IMG/VR virus record: IMGVR_UViG_3300031351_000007
Coordinates: 1 to 34,491 of that record
Strand: one strand, 5' to 3'
DNA length: 34,491 nucleotides
From: a virus
The first letter of the stretch is position 1. Each line of letters opens with the position of its first letter. Positions 14,642 through 24,400 of this stretch are shown piece by piece. The translations under genes and the position numbers were made by a program. The notes under the pieces were generated by a model. That model was not told the DNA's origin. It saw only the letters and a program-made list of their open reading frames with translations, and searched no databases.

Positions 14642-15271
14642 TCACTTCATATCTACTTTTGCCTGATCAATAATATGTCTTAATTCCAATTGAAAATCTT
14701 TCACACACATATCTTGAACATCCGCAGGTAATTTCTCAATAAATACCTTAATAACAACATCTACAATACTTTCAATCAGTTGAAGAATCTCTTCCCGCCT
14801 CCTTTCAGAATAAAAAATACTGATCAAATCTGAAAGATATTTCCTATCTAAATCTAATAAATTCCTTAAATAATCTTTGTCTTCCTTTGTTCTAGCCTTT
14901 TTCACGAGAACATCATCCAATTCCTTTTCTATCATACTAAGTCTGCTTTCATAGAAAGTCATCAAAGCAAATTTATCAGCAATCCATTCTCCCCCTTCTT
15001 CTTTGGATAATTTTTTTATCTTATTCGAAAGATATTTGCACTTATTATCAATACTCTCTGGATCTATATGATTACGACAATTCTTGGGTCCGTCCGGGCT
15101 GTACATTACATAATTCCATTTAAATCCATGTATCACTGGAAGAGAAACAGATATACCATAATTTTTTTGTAAGACCTTTTGTATCTCCTGATAAGGTCTG
15201 CCCTCAGATAACAAATTTTCAACCTTTTTGGACGCTTCAAGATTCTGGGCAATGATATCACCAGTAGGCAT
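14642..15271 (-). CDS. Helix-turn-helix plus coiled-coil protein, 209 aa
   Basis: It starts behind GAGGTGATAT. Residues about 15-50 (LLSEGRPYQEIQKVLQKNYG...LPVIHGFKW) fit a helix-turn-helix. The centre is a long charged helix (YESRLSMIEKELDDVLVKKA) and the C-terminus is helical. DNA binding plus oligomerisation by coiled coil is also the layout of small terminases, so this is a second candidate for that role. Function not proven. Confidence 0.55.
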   Translation of the reverse strand: MPTGDIIAQNLEASKKVENLLSEGRPYQEIQKVLQKNYGISVSLPVIHGFKWNYVMYSPDGPKNCRNHIDPESIDNKCKYLSNKIKKLSKEEGGEWIADKFALMTFYESRLSMIEKELDDVLVKKARTKEDKDYLRNLLDLDRKYLSDLISIFYSERRREEILQLIESIVDVVIKVFIEKLPADVQDMCVKDFQLELRHIIDQAKVDMK

Positions 15272-15274
15272 ATA

Positions 15275-15823
15275 TCACCTCAAATCCACATATTCTACAC
15301 TGTCTCTTAAGAGTCTCCACTTATTATTGGGAGCCAGATCAAATAAACAAACCCACACTTCTTTATCATTAACTTCTAAAACTCTACCTTCATAACCTTC
15401 AATATGAGAAGGATAAAGCACTTTAATAATATCATCCTTTTCTATTCTTCTAACTCCTTCTTTCTTGCTCATACATTCACTGCAATTTTTCATAAACTTT
15501 TTCATCTCATAGTCTTTTATACGATAAGTCTCCGGCTCTAAACTATACTTAAATTTAGAATTATAAACAAAATAAATATAAGGCTCCACCATAACCCAGT
15601 TCACCATTTTTGATGTACTAAAATCAGAGAATTCAACAAAAAACAAAGTAGGAAAAAGCAACTTCTTCATCTTTACCGACTCATCAGCTCGGCTGCCAAC
15701 GAAATAATAAGGATAATAAAAAGTAAGAATATCCCGATCAATAGATAATTTTTCTTCCTTAATCCTATGCATTATCCTCATCTGAGAAAACGATTTCACC
15801 TTAAGTGATATCCACATTTGCAT
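15275..15823 (-). CDS. KOW-domain protein, possibly NusG-like, 182 aa
   Basis: It starts behind AGGAGTATTAA. The C-terminal residues RIEKDDIIKVLYPSHIEGYE then GRVLEVNDKEVWVCLFDLA fit a KOW motif in a small beta barrel. The N-terminal half, with VEPYIYFVYNSKF, could be a diverged NGN domain. If so, it would bind RNA polymerase and alter elongation or termination, as NusG-type phage factors do. The N-terminal assignment is weak. A Cys pair (CSECMSKKEG) precedes the KOW part. It overlaps the upstream gene by 23 bases. Confidence 0.5.
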   Translation of the reverse strand: MQMWISLKVKSFSQMRIMHRIKEEKLSIDRDILTFYYPYYFVGSRADESVKMKKLLFPTLFFVEFSDFSTSKMVNWVMVEPYIYFVYNSKFKYSLEPETYRIKDYEMKKFMKNCSECMSKKEGVRRIEKDDIIKVLYPSHIEGYEGRVLEVNDKEVWVCLFDLAPNNKWRLLRDSVEYVDLR

Positions 15824-16352
15824 TTAATACTCCTTGTAAACGTTCAACATATTCATCGTCTATTAATTGTTCCATAGATTCAATTTTTCCCATATCATAT
15901 AAAATTAAGTCCTTATATAAATTCCAATATTCCTTCTTGCTTATCTTAACAGTATCACCCTTTCTTATCACCTGTACATCCGGAGTTCTCTCCGGTATAT
16001 CAAGAACATCAAAACCATGAGACAATCCTGAAATAATCAATGATTCTAATGATTCTTTTAATATCAAAGGATCTCTTCTTTTAACTACCATTCTTAAAGA
16101 TATAACCCCAATTTTAGTTATAGGAATATAAATATTCCACATAGAATATGACAATTGCAAAAGTAAATACAATATCATTGAGTTAAAATGAAGTATAGGA
16201 TCTTCCACAAAAATATTAATCATCTTGGATCTTTTTTGATGTTCATCATTATAGAAATTCAAATAGAAAGAATTAATAGTTCTATCATTAAGAACCCCAC
16301 AAACATTCAAAACAATCCTTTTTCTATTTGTAAGAGATTCAATCAACTTCAT
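15801..16352 (-). CDS. Unknown protein, 183 aa
   Basis: The start is set at MKLIESLTN (16352), which overlaps the end of the SbcC-like gene by 14 bases; starts further upstream at 16412 are possible. The product begins with beta-strand-like sequence (RKRIVLNVCGVLND), has a hydrophobic centre (MILYLLLQLSYSMWNIYIPI) and a regular C-terminal helical part (KEYWNLYKDLILYDMG). No motif or family is recognised. Its place after SbcC suggests membership of the recombination operon. Confidence 0.55.
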   Translation of the reverse strand: MKLIESLTNRKRIVLNVCGVLNDRTINSFYLNFYNDEHQKRSKMINIFVEDPILHFNSMILYLLLQLSYSMWNIYIPITKIGVISLRMVVKRRDPLILKESLESLIISGLSHGFDVLDIPERTPDVQVIRKGDTVKISKKEYWNLYKDLILYDMGKIESMEQLIDDEYVERLQGVLNANVDIT

Positions 16353-18114
16353 TTGATATACTAGAAACCCCATGTTCTTTTTTAACCACAATTCTTTTAT
16401 CAAAAAATTCACCTAAATCATGTTCATGAGTAACTACAAAAAAACTCTCCACATCAAACATCTTATCACCCAATAATTCTAGTACTCTTTCAATCCCCTT
16501 ATCGTCTAAAGGATCTAACGCCTCATCAATTATCAACAAATTAGATCCTCCCAACCGAGAACGAAGCATTCTGTTCATCGCCAACATAATAACCAAATCT
16601 ATACGTCTGCGTTCTCCGGCGCTACATCCGGTATAAGATTCAATCCAACCTTCAATATCAACAGACCATTTCTCTTTCCTGGTTCCATTTTTTAGAATCT
16701 CAAAAGGTTTAAACTCAATATGCAAACTCTCATCAAACATATAATCCACATATTCATTTATTAAATTGTTCAAAGTTGGTAAATACAATTCCAAAATGAA
16801 ATTACTTATACCCCGGGACGAGAATCCTTCTTTCCAAAACTCATACACCCCAATATTAGATTCAATCCCGAAGACTTCTTTTTGTTTATTATTTTTATTT
16901 GTCTTTTTATTTTTTATATCTTTATCAATGCCCGATAACTCTACTTTATATTTTTCCAATTCATGTGTTTTCTCAAGAACAAATTTTTGCACTTTTTCCT
17001 TCTCCTCTTTAACACTCTCTAGATTATGCAACTTTTTTCCCAACATTTCAATATCTTTAGCAGTTTCTCTCCTAATACCTTCCACCGCTGATTCAATCTT
17101 TTCAACAGACTCAACATCTTCCTCAAATTGTTCTTTTGCTCCCTTTAATTTTTCGTCCAAAGAAGCAACTTCATCCATCTTATATTCACCACTTATCACT
17201 TGACCACAAGTGGGGCATCTTCCCTCCGTCTTCAAATCTTCAATCTCTTTCTTCTTATTCTCCAATTCGCTACATACAGACTCTTGTTTTGATTTTGAGA
17301 GATCGTATTTATGTTTTAACTGCAATAATTTATCTTTCTTTTCAGTTAAGTCATCTTTCTTCTCCCGTAAATCTTTCACATCCTCTTCCAAACCACTCAA
17401 ATCAGAAGTTAATCTTTTCTCCAATTCCTGTTTCTCTTTCAGTTCATCTTCCTTAAAATCTTTAATCATATCATCCAAACTTTTCTTCTGATTTTCCAAC
17501 AATTCTATATCCTCATCTATCTGTTCTATCTTAGTAATCACTCTTAATAGATCATCTTTCAAACCAGAATGCTTTGATACTACCAACTTTCTTGCACCTT
17601 CAAACATAGATAAACCAAACATATCTGACATAATCTCTTTTTTAGATGAATCAGATGCCAGAACAAAACTCTCAAAGACCGAACCAGAAAAACATATTCC
17701 ATTTACAAATAGATTATAGGGTATAACCTCATCTATTTTTTTCTGAGTCTCATTCATATCCAAAGTTGTTTCATCCACACCATTCTTAAATAAAGAAAGA
17801 GAAGCGTTTTTACCCCTACTCCTTTCAACTCTATATTCATCTTCATTCTTTTTAAATTCGAAAAAAACAGAACAAGTGTCTTTACCTATTTTAATTACTT
17901 CGTCATATTTCAATCCCCTTAATGTTTTTCCATATAACGCAAAAGGAGGTAATTCAACAAATAGCACGCTCTTACCAGATCCATTAGAATTAGAAGAAGT
18001 TAAATTGTCCATATTTAACCCCTCGACTAAAACAGATCCACGATTTCTAAAATCAAATCCTATCTCATCAAATGACATAAAATTAGTACCACCGACTTTT
18101 CCTGCTTCAAACAT
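16339..18114 (-). CDS. SbcC/Rad50-like recombination ATPase (gp46-like), 591 aa
   Basis: Walker A is NGSGKS (44-49) after a short N-terminal lobe. Long coiled coils run from about 190 to 400 around a zinc hook CPTC (300-303). SAGERRRIDLVIMLAM is the ABC signature and LLIIDEALDPLDD is Walker B with the D-loop. The length is close to T4 gp46 (560 aa). With the SbcD partner it forms the end-processing nuclease that makes 3' tails for strand invasion. It starts behind GGAGGTGGGG and overlaps the SbcD stop. Confidence 0.93.
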   Translation of the reverse strand: MFEAGKVGGTNFMSFDEIGFDFRNRGSVLVEGLNMDNLTSSNSNGSGKSVLFVELPPFALYGKTLRGLKYDEVIKIGKDTCSVFFEFKKNEDEYRVERSRGKNASLSLFKNGVDETTLDMNETQKKIDEVIPYNLFVNGICFSGSVFESFVLASDSSKKEIMSDMFGLSMFEGARKLVVSKHSGLKDDLLRVITKIEQIDEDIELLENQKKSLDDMIKDFKEDELKEKQELEKRLTSDLSGLEEDVKDLREKKDDLTEKKDKLLQLKHKYDLSKSKQESVCSELENKKKEIEDLKTEGRCPTCGQVISGEYKMDEVASLDEKLKGAKEQFEEDVESVEKIESAVEGIRRETAKDIEMLGKKLHNLESVKEEKEKVQKFVLEKTHELEKYKVELSGIDKDIKNKKTNKNNKQKEVFGIESNIGVYEFWKEGFSSRGISNFILELYLPTLNNLINEYVDYMFDESLHIEFKPFEILKNGTRKEKWSVDIEGWIESYTGCSAGERRRIDLVIMLAMNRMLRSRLGGSNLLIIDEALDPLDDKGIERVLELLGDKMFDVESFFVVTHEHDLGEFFDKRIVVKKEHGVSSISNEVD

Positions 18115-19132
18115 TTATCCCCACCTCCTTCATAATCTCTAAACCTTTTTCTATACAAAAAGCTATCCTATCTTTATCTTCCATCTTAGCATTCACATAT
18201 TTATCAACTATCTCACCCATAGGACACTCCTCCGATATTGACAATCTAGAGGTAACTTCATATTTTTCATATTCTTTATCTAATTGCACATTTGGCGACA
18301 ATTCAAGATCACTGGTAACCAACTTATCCGGAACATTAATTTTATAATGATCTTTGGGATTCTCTCGCACTTCTGTCAAAACAAGATCTCTCTCTTTTTC
18401 GTTTGAAATCTTAATTTTCACATATTTTGGCAAACCTAAATTAATTGCTTCAACATCACTCTTCTTAGTATCCCAAATATATATATACCTGTTCCTACCC
18501 TCAGAGTCTCCAAAATCTATATGCCTAGCAGACCCCAAATTGAACAATTTATATTTCTTATTTTCTTTAACAAAAGGGGTATGATAATGTCCTGAAAAAA
18601 CCATATCATATTTTGACAACAATTTCTCGGGTATAAGATCTTCTTTAACATTAAATACTTTCTCTTCCTCCACATCTATATATTGATGCAAAAATAAAAT
18701 GTTGTTCTTTCCACTAGGAGTTTGCAAAAACTTCAGAACTTTCTTCTCCATCTTTTTTCTATAAGGTGTAAAATAACAATTAATACCATCTATCATCAAT
18801 ACCGTAGGTTCCTCTATAACCTTAATATTCTTCTTCAAATTCAAAAATTTAATTGAATTTGCACCCGATAAAAGAAACATATCATGGTTGCCAGGAATCA
18901 TATAAAAGAAATCTAAATCCTCAAGATACTCGAATCTCTCTATTTCATTCACAATAGTATACAAAAGACGATGAGGAATTTTATACCTCTTAGCAAAAAA
19001 ATCACCCAAAAAAATAATACCCCCAACTTTCTTAGACTGAAAAACTTCTAACGTCTTACTCAACCCGTCAAATCCAGATATTTCAGTTCCTAGATAACTC
19101 ATATGTAAATCTGAAAATAAACCTATCTTCAT
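18107..19132 (-). CDS. SbcD/Mre11-like nuclease (gp47-like), 341 aa
   Basis: It carries the calcineurin-type phosphoesterase motifs in order: FSDLH (7-11), GDFF, PGNHDMF, FLHQY and FSGHYHTPF, supplying the two-metal site. The length matches T4 gp47 (339 aa). The C-terminal part after about residue 220 is the capping and partner-binding region. It pairs with the SbcC-like ATPase encoded next and overlaps the upstream ATPase gene by ATGA. Confidence 0.93.
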   Translation of the reverse strand: MKIGLFSDLHMSYLGTEISGFDGLSKTLEVFQSKKVGGIIFLGDFFAKRYKIPHRLLYTIVNEIERFEYLEDLDFFYMIPGNHDMFLLSGANSIKFLNLKKNIKVIEEPTVLMIDGINCYFTPYRKKMEKKVLKFLQTPSGKNNILFLHQYIDVEEEKVFNVKEDLIPEKLLSKYDMVFSGHYHTPFVKENKKYKLFNLGSARHIDFGDSEGRNRYIYIWDTKKSDVEAINLGLPKYVKIKISNEKERDLVLTEVRENPKDHYKINVPDKLVTSDLELSPNVQLDKEYEKYEVTSRLSISEECPMGEIVDKYVNAKMEDKDRIAFCIEKGLEIMKEVGINV

Positions 19133-19839
19133 CTTTTACCCCCAATCTCTTTTTTACAAAATTTCTTTATCTTTTCTAAAGTCTCCCATACATCTAATAA
19201 CCCATTATCAAACACCAATTCCACACCAAAAACGGGGATAGTTTTACGTGATTTAATAATATCCATAATATAGTACTTCTCACACTCATCTGGATCTTCG
19301 AAACTTCTATACCTTTTTATATTAAAAATATAATCAGATAATGTGGAGAAAATATTACCCCCCCACATCTTCTCATTGGTCCTACCCACCCTTTTTTTAG
19401 AATCATACATTATTTTATTAACTACAATCAATAGCATCTTTTGACTGAATCCTTTCAGCGCCTCAAAAAAAAGGTTACGTTCATCTAAAGCTTCAAAAAC
19501 AAAAATGGGATCTATTATAACCGCAATATCACCACATTGATACAACTCTCTTAAAATACTCAACAAATTATTAAAATCACTCTCTATTTTAATGACCCGT
19601 TCCATTGAGAAAGAAAAAGCTTCATCTTGTGTTATCCATATTCTTTCATTTTTAGGATAAACTGAGGCCAAAAAATTAGCCAATATAGTCTTACCAGAAT
19701 AAGGGAGCCCAACAACTTGGACCAATCCGGTCTTTTCAATTAAACTCAACGGATGAAACAACTCATGTTTTATAGCCTTTTCAAAAGGATTCTCTTTTTG
19801 TATATGTAAAATCCTTTCCAAAACTATATCTTCACCCAT
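19129..19839 (-). CDS. RecA-like P-loop ATPase, candidate recombinase, 236 aa
   Basis: Walker A GLPYSGKT (44-51) follows a strand LVQVVG. DIAVIIDPIFVFE is a Walker B-like strand and MLLIVVNKIMYD follows at the place of L1/L2 and the sensor strand. The protein is shorter than T4 UvsX (391 aa) and lacks an obvious N-terminal polymerisation domain, resembling RadB/Sak4-type single-domain recombinases. Its place between the UvsY-like gene and SbcD supports a strand-exchange or annealing role. Confidence 0.7.
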   Translation of the reverse strand: MGEDIVLERILHIQKENPFEKAIKHELFHPLSLIEKTGLVQVVGLPYSGKTILANFLASVYPKNERIWITQDEAFSFSMERVIKIESDFNNLLSILRELYQCGDIAVIIDPIFVFEALDERNLFFEALKGFSQKMLLIVVNKIMYDSKKRVGRTNEKMWGGNIFSTLSDYIFNIKRYRSFEDPDECEKYYIMDIIKSRKTIPVFGVELVFDNGLLDVWETLEKIKKFCKKEIGGKR

Positions 19840-19842
19840 ATT

Positions 19843-20256
19843 CTACTCTATCACAGCCACATGACTTTTCATTTCTTCTCTTCGGTTTGCAGATATTGAA
19901 ATTAAACAATCTTTCCTCTGCTCATAAGCTGCAACCACACCCTTGAGTATTTTATATCGACACTTAATATCTATGATATCTCTCCTTAATTTTATCACTG
20001 CATCAGTTTTATTTATCAACTTCTCCAATTGAGATTCTGTAAGTTTCTTACCAGATTTCACAAAACAATCTCTATATTTTGAATCTTTCTTGGCAATTAA
20101 AACATCCAAATCTAACACCAACAAATCAAGTTCTCGTTTTTTCTTGACACACTGATGAGAATAATAAGCATATTCCCCGGGTTGCTTTATTATCTCATCA
20201 TTTAAATGAGATGCATCAATAACAAGCTTTTTCTTTATCTTATCAGAAAGTCCCAT
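19843..20256 (-). CDS. UvsY-like recombination mediator, 137 aa
   Basis: The length equals that of T4 UvsY (137 aa). The segment KKLVIDASHLNDEIIKQPGE followed by YAYYSHQCVKKKRELDLLVL parallels the UvsY pattern of a short Asp-containing strand and a long helix with Tyr and basic residues. The rest is helical and charged (KLTESQLEKLINKTDAVIKL). UvsY proteins load the recombinase on gp32-coated single strands. The flanking gp32-like and RecA-like genes are exactly its partners. The similarity is judged by eye. Confidence 0.65.
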   Translation of the reverse strand: MGLSDKIKKKLVIDASHLNDEIIKQPGEYAYYSHQCVKKKRELDLLVLDLDVLIAKKDSKYRDCFVKSGKKLTESQLEKLINKTDAVIKLRRDIIDIKCRYKILKGVVAAYEQRKDCLISISANRREEMKSHVAVIE

Positions 20257-20259
20257 ATA

Positions 20260-21219
20260 TCAGTCACCCGTCAATATTTTTTCCATTTCGTCATCTAAAT
20301 CTTCATCTAAATCGTCATCTAAATCTTCATCTAAATCGTCATCTAAATCGTCATCTTCTTTTTTCTGACTTTTTCTTTCTTTTTCTTTCGCTTTAGAGTC
20401 TTCAATAAAGCCCTGTTCTAACTCTCTATCATCATCCGATTCACTAGATCCTTTCTTTGTTGAAGGATGGGGCTCATCAATATCATTCTCATCTTCTTTC
20501 TGATCCCCATTTCCATCCATTGCATTGTAATACTTAGTTGATAAAGTTTTCAATTCTTCTTCACTCATAGGAGTAAAATCTAAAGGAGGCATTTTTTCAA
20601 CTAAAGCATCTAAATTCTTTTTATTAAGCTTATCATATTGTAGCAACCGAGTCTCAGGAATTAAAGGACTGACTTCATAACTAGTTCTATTACCTTTCTT
20701 TATCATAGTCAGTTCAATATCGTGACCCTTTTTTAAATCAATAAGATCTCCATATTTTTCTGGATTACTTAAAAATGTCATCAAACGCTGGGAGACAGTT
20801 TTAGAAGCATACCAAATTTTAGGAGAAGGTAAAGTATCACTATCTTTAATCATCGTTTCTTCTTTCCTATCTATAACAATCCAAGCAGCTTTCAAAGAAG
20901 CGGATATAGACTTTGCAGTTTTTATATCTTTTTCATTCCCCGTAGCTGCTAAATCATCTACCAAATCACATAAAGGACATGACTCTTCTAAAGTAATCCT
21001 GCGACATAAAAAAGCAGATCCAAAAACTTGATAATGAAAACCCACCTTAACATAAGGCAATTTATCATTACCTCTGGGGATAATTCTAAGTACATTAGAC
21101 CCCACTTCTGGCCTAAAACTATCGTACTTAGGAAACTCACCACTGTTGCTTCCACCAAATTTTTTCTCATCGGCATCTAATTTATCTTTCATCTTTTTTA
21201 AATCAAAACCTAAACCCAT
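20260..21219 (-). CDS. Single-stranded DNA-binding protein, gp32-like, 319 aa
   Basis: The N-terminal basic stretch (LKKMKDKLDADEKKFGG) would be the cooperativity segment. The OB-fold core includes VLRIIPRGNDKLPYVKVGFH and a zinc subdomain FLCRR...SCPLCDL as in T4 gp32. The C-terminus is extremely acidic, built of DLDEDLDDD repeats, like the gp32 tail that recruits partner proteins. It coats single strands in replication and recombination. It lies directly between polymerase and UvsY-like genes. Confidence 0.88.
   Translation of the reverse strand: MGLGFDLKKMKDKLDADEKKFGGSNSGEFPKYDSFRPEVGSNVLRIIPRGNDKLPYVKVGFHYQVFGSAFLCRRITLEESCPLCDLVDDLAATGNEKDIKTAKSISASLKAAWIVIDRKEETMIKDSDTLPSPKIWYASKTVSQRLMTFLSNPEKYGDLIDLKKGHDIELTMIKKGNRTSYEVSPLIPETRLLQYDKLNKKNLDALVEKMPPLDFTPMSEEELKTLSTKYYNAMDGNGDQKEDENDIDEPHPSTKKGSSESDDDRELEQGFIEDSKAKEKERKSQKKEDDDLDDDLDEDLDDDLDEDLDDEMEKILTGD
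20287..20355 (-). repeat. Short tandem repeat coding the acidic SSB tail
   Basis: Units of 12 bases (ATCTAAATCGTC / ATCTAAATCTTC on the plus strand) alternate several times and encode DLDD/DLDE. The pattern suggests growth by slippage. Copy number may vary between relatives. Confidence 0.8.
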
Positions 21220-21231
21220 AATTTCCTCCCT

Positions 21232-21393
21232 TTACTTATCTTTTGTTATCTTTTTAACTTCAACCAAAACGCCTTCTTTGATCTCCTCTTTAGCATCTTC
21301 ATCTTTGCAATTCTGCAACATTACTAAAATGTCAGTGGCATCTTTCAACAAACTAAACTTCTCCCTTACTTCTTTTACTGTGGTTTCGTCCAT
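21232..21393 (-). CDS. Small helical protein, 53 aa
   Basis: A strong AAAGGAGG site lies six bases before the ATG. The product starts MDETTVKEVREKFSLLKD and is acidic and helical, with one Cys. It fills the gap between the polymerase and SSB genes and is certainly in their operon. Possibly a small replication accessory factor; no family is recognised. Confidence 0.65.
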   Translation of the reverse strand: MDETTVKEVREKFSLLKDATDILVMLQNCKDEDAKEEIKEGVLVEVKKITKDK

Positions 21394-21412
21394 AATTTCC
21401 TCCTTTTAGACG

Positions 21413-24400
21413 TTAAAAAAGTGATTGTTGTTTACCGTTTTTAGATCCATCAATAGATTCCGGAAAACTCCATCCAAGAGCCTCATAAATCATATTGATA
21501 TTTTTCTTCAAACGGTCCTTCATAGCAGTCCAATTAACATTGTATTCCCTAACCTTCTCAATATAACCATCAATATCTCTAAACGCAAGCACATCAAAAT
21601 CTTCATCTTGAATATATAACCATTTTATCTTTTCCCCTACATTGAAATCCAAACCTATTTTCATTGAGTTCTTAATAGCTCGTATATGTATAGAATCACA
21701 TTTATAATCAGCAATAGGTTTATTAAACCCACTTACAAAAGCAATATCTTCTAAAGGAAAAGTCTCATACTCTTTCCATATCTCTTCGACCCGGTAGTCC
21801 AATTCTTCCTTACTAACATCGTACAACACCATTTTAAAAAGTTCCATTTGAATATTTTTAACTATTTCTGGGGTAGAAGATCTCCTTGTTTCGACCCCCA
21901 CATCATCTAACTTCTCCATATCTTCCCCTTCCCTCCAAGTAAGTAACCCAACATATCTCTTCTTCGTGAATATCAAGAGACTCTTGTAAAACTTCTCAAA
22001 CTTATATTCAAAAGAATGAACTTTTATATTAAACTGCTTAATCACTTCATCTAAATTTTTATTCACAAGACTTTGTATCTTTTTACCCATCTCAATATAA
22101 TCATCACACTCTTCTTTCAAAATTAAGTATAGAGCATCAGTATTGTGAACTAAAATTAAACCTTCAGAATCTACAAAGTTATGATTTCCACATACCTCAA
22201 TATCATAGACTTTATTCTTTTTAGTTCCTATTTCTTCAATTTTATTTATTTTAGCGGGTCCTATACTATCAATTTCATTTTCTAAACAAGAAGAACTAAC
22301 TGTTTTAATCTGAGTTATACTTGGTTTATCTTCCCTGTACTTATACGCAACTTCATTTATACTTTTCTTGGTTTTTTTAGTTTCACCAAAATCCATTTGT
22401 TTCAACAAAAAAGAAACCTGATTAATCAAAGAAGAACTTTTTGATGTAAAATTCACAAATCTATCATCTTTTTTCGCTGCACTATAAGAACCATCTCCAT
22501 CAAAATATCCCTGTATAAATGCCTTCTTCAATTTATTATTTCCATTTAAAATTACAAAAGGAACTTTTTTCTTGTTAGAACCAACTCCCATCTTCAATCC
22601 ATCTTGAAATAAAACAGATAAAACTTTAGAAACTATCCTATAATAATACATTTTTCTATTTGTTCTGTTATCAATACTTTCTATTATTGCATAATCTTTT
22701 TCCAATATATTATCAAAAAAGGTTTTCACTCGTATTATTAATTTTTTATTTTGAGAACCAAAAGATACCATCCATCTATTAGCAGATTCTTTAGTAGAAA
22801 CAGAACCATCTGCGCACCAATAACCCAATATCCATGCAAAATCCTCACTCAACTTCCAAAAACGAGGAATCTTACAACATCTTCTGTTTTCATCCCCTAT
22901 ATATTTATACTCAGAAGATAAATCATCCAATGAACGCTTAATATTATTGTGGGCATAACTAATATGACTGCTAAGATTCTTGTAAAATTTACTACACAAA
23001 GGACAAACTCCTTTTCGTCCACCAAAAGATACGTTCATTTTATAACCTCTCAAACAATCATGAAAAAAATCTAATTGAGAAATATCTAAAAGATTCCCTT
23101 CTTTATATAATGGTTTAGAAAAGGGTATATCTAATAAAGAAACCAAAAAATCTCCAACTTTCAAATTACTTGCATCACATAAATCAATTAAACCATTAAT
23201 ATATCTATATACAGAATGTTGAGGAGTCACTACAGTCCTACCTCTATTAGTTGTAATGCGTAACAACTTACCTTCATAATCATGAACTATACCCCTTCTT
23301 ATAGGAGAAAAAACAACTTCATGTTTTTCCTCGTTAAAACACAAAGTTTCATAATCAGAACAATCATCAAATTCTTCTACAAATCTTCCAATGGGAACAA
23401 ATTCTATCTTTTTGCTGTTTATATTTTTAATTACAATCTCTCTATCATAATCAAGACTATCTCCCATTATAACTTCTGCATATCCACCTTCTTCCAATAA
23501 TTCTTTAGTAGCTCTCTGTATCTGACGAGCAGTATACGTCACAGCCTCAAATATATCTTTAGAATAAAATCTTGAATTATTATAAGCTATATATCCTATC
23601 TGTGCATTGTTCAATGCTTTCAAAGCTCTTTGTTTCATATCATATTCAATATAAGCAGCACTCCCTTCTTTTTCTTTAAACATTTTCTCTTTCTGATCTT
23701 CTCTATTATCCTGAAACTGTTTAACCGCTCTAGGTAATAAACCAACGGGAGATCTCTTAAATCTTTTATCATCAACAATTATCTCACCATCATCCGATTG
23801 AGTTTCCGGAGATAAATTCAAGCTCCGAATAATATTAGGATATAAAGCCGTTAGATCAAGCATTATAACATTTCTGTATAACCCACTTTTCACATCAAAT
23901 ACTTCCGGCCCTTTCTTCTTCTCATTCTTCACCTTCTGTTTTGAAGGCAAAACAATCTTGTTCTCATGTGCCAATCGTAATAAGGAATTGTCCACCATAG
24001 TCGCATAAGATAATGTATCATCAAAAGTTGAGTGAGAAATCTTCCTCAAAGCATCTATATATTCAGTAATATGATATTTTGCTTCAATACCCACCATCAA
24101 CTTAACATCTTTATGATTGTACCTAACAAAAAACTCAGGATCTTCCTTCCACATTTTAGTTATTTCAAGAGGAGAAAGATTTCTTTCTTTCCCTTCACCC
24201 AATTCTGTCTTACCTATATAATCTAAAGAATAAGAACTTCTTTCCCCATGTAAAAAAGCAGATAATTTTTTATAATGAGAAAGTAAATCTGCTAAATAAA
24301 TTCCTGCCAAATTTATACCGTATCTTTCATTGTAAATACAATATTCAATCGGAGATAAAAATTTAAAACTCTCTCCTCCAATCCTATTATAAAGATAAGG

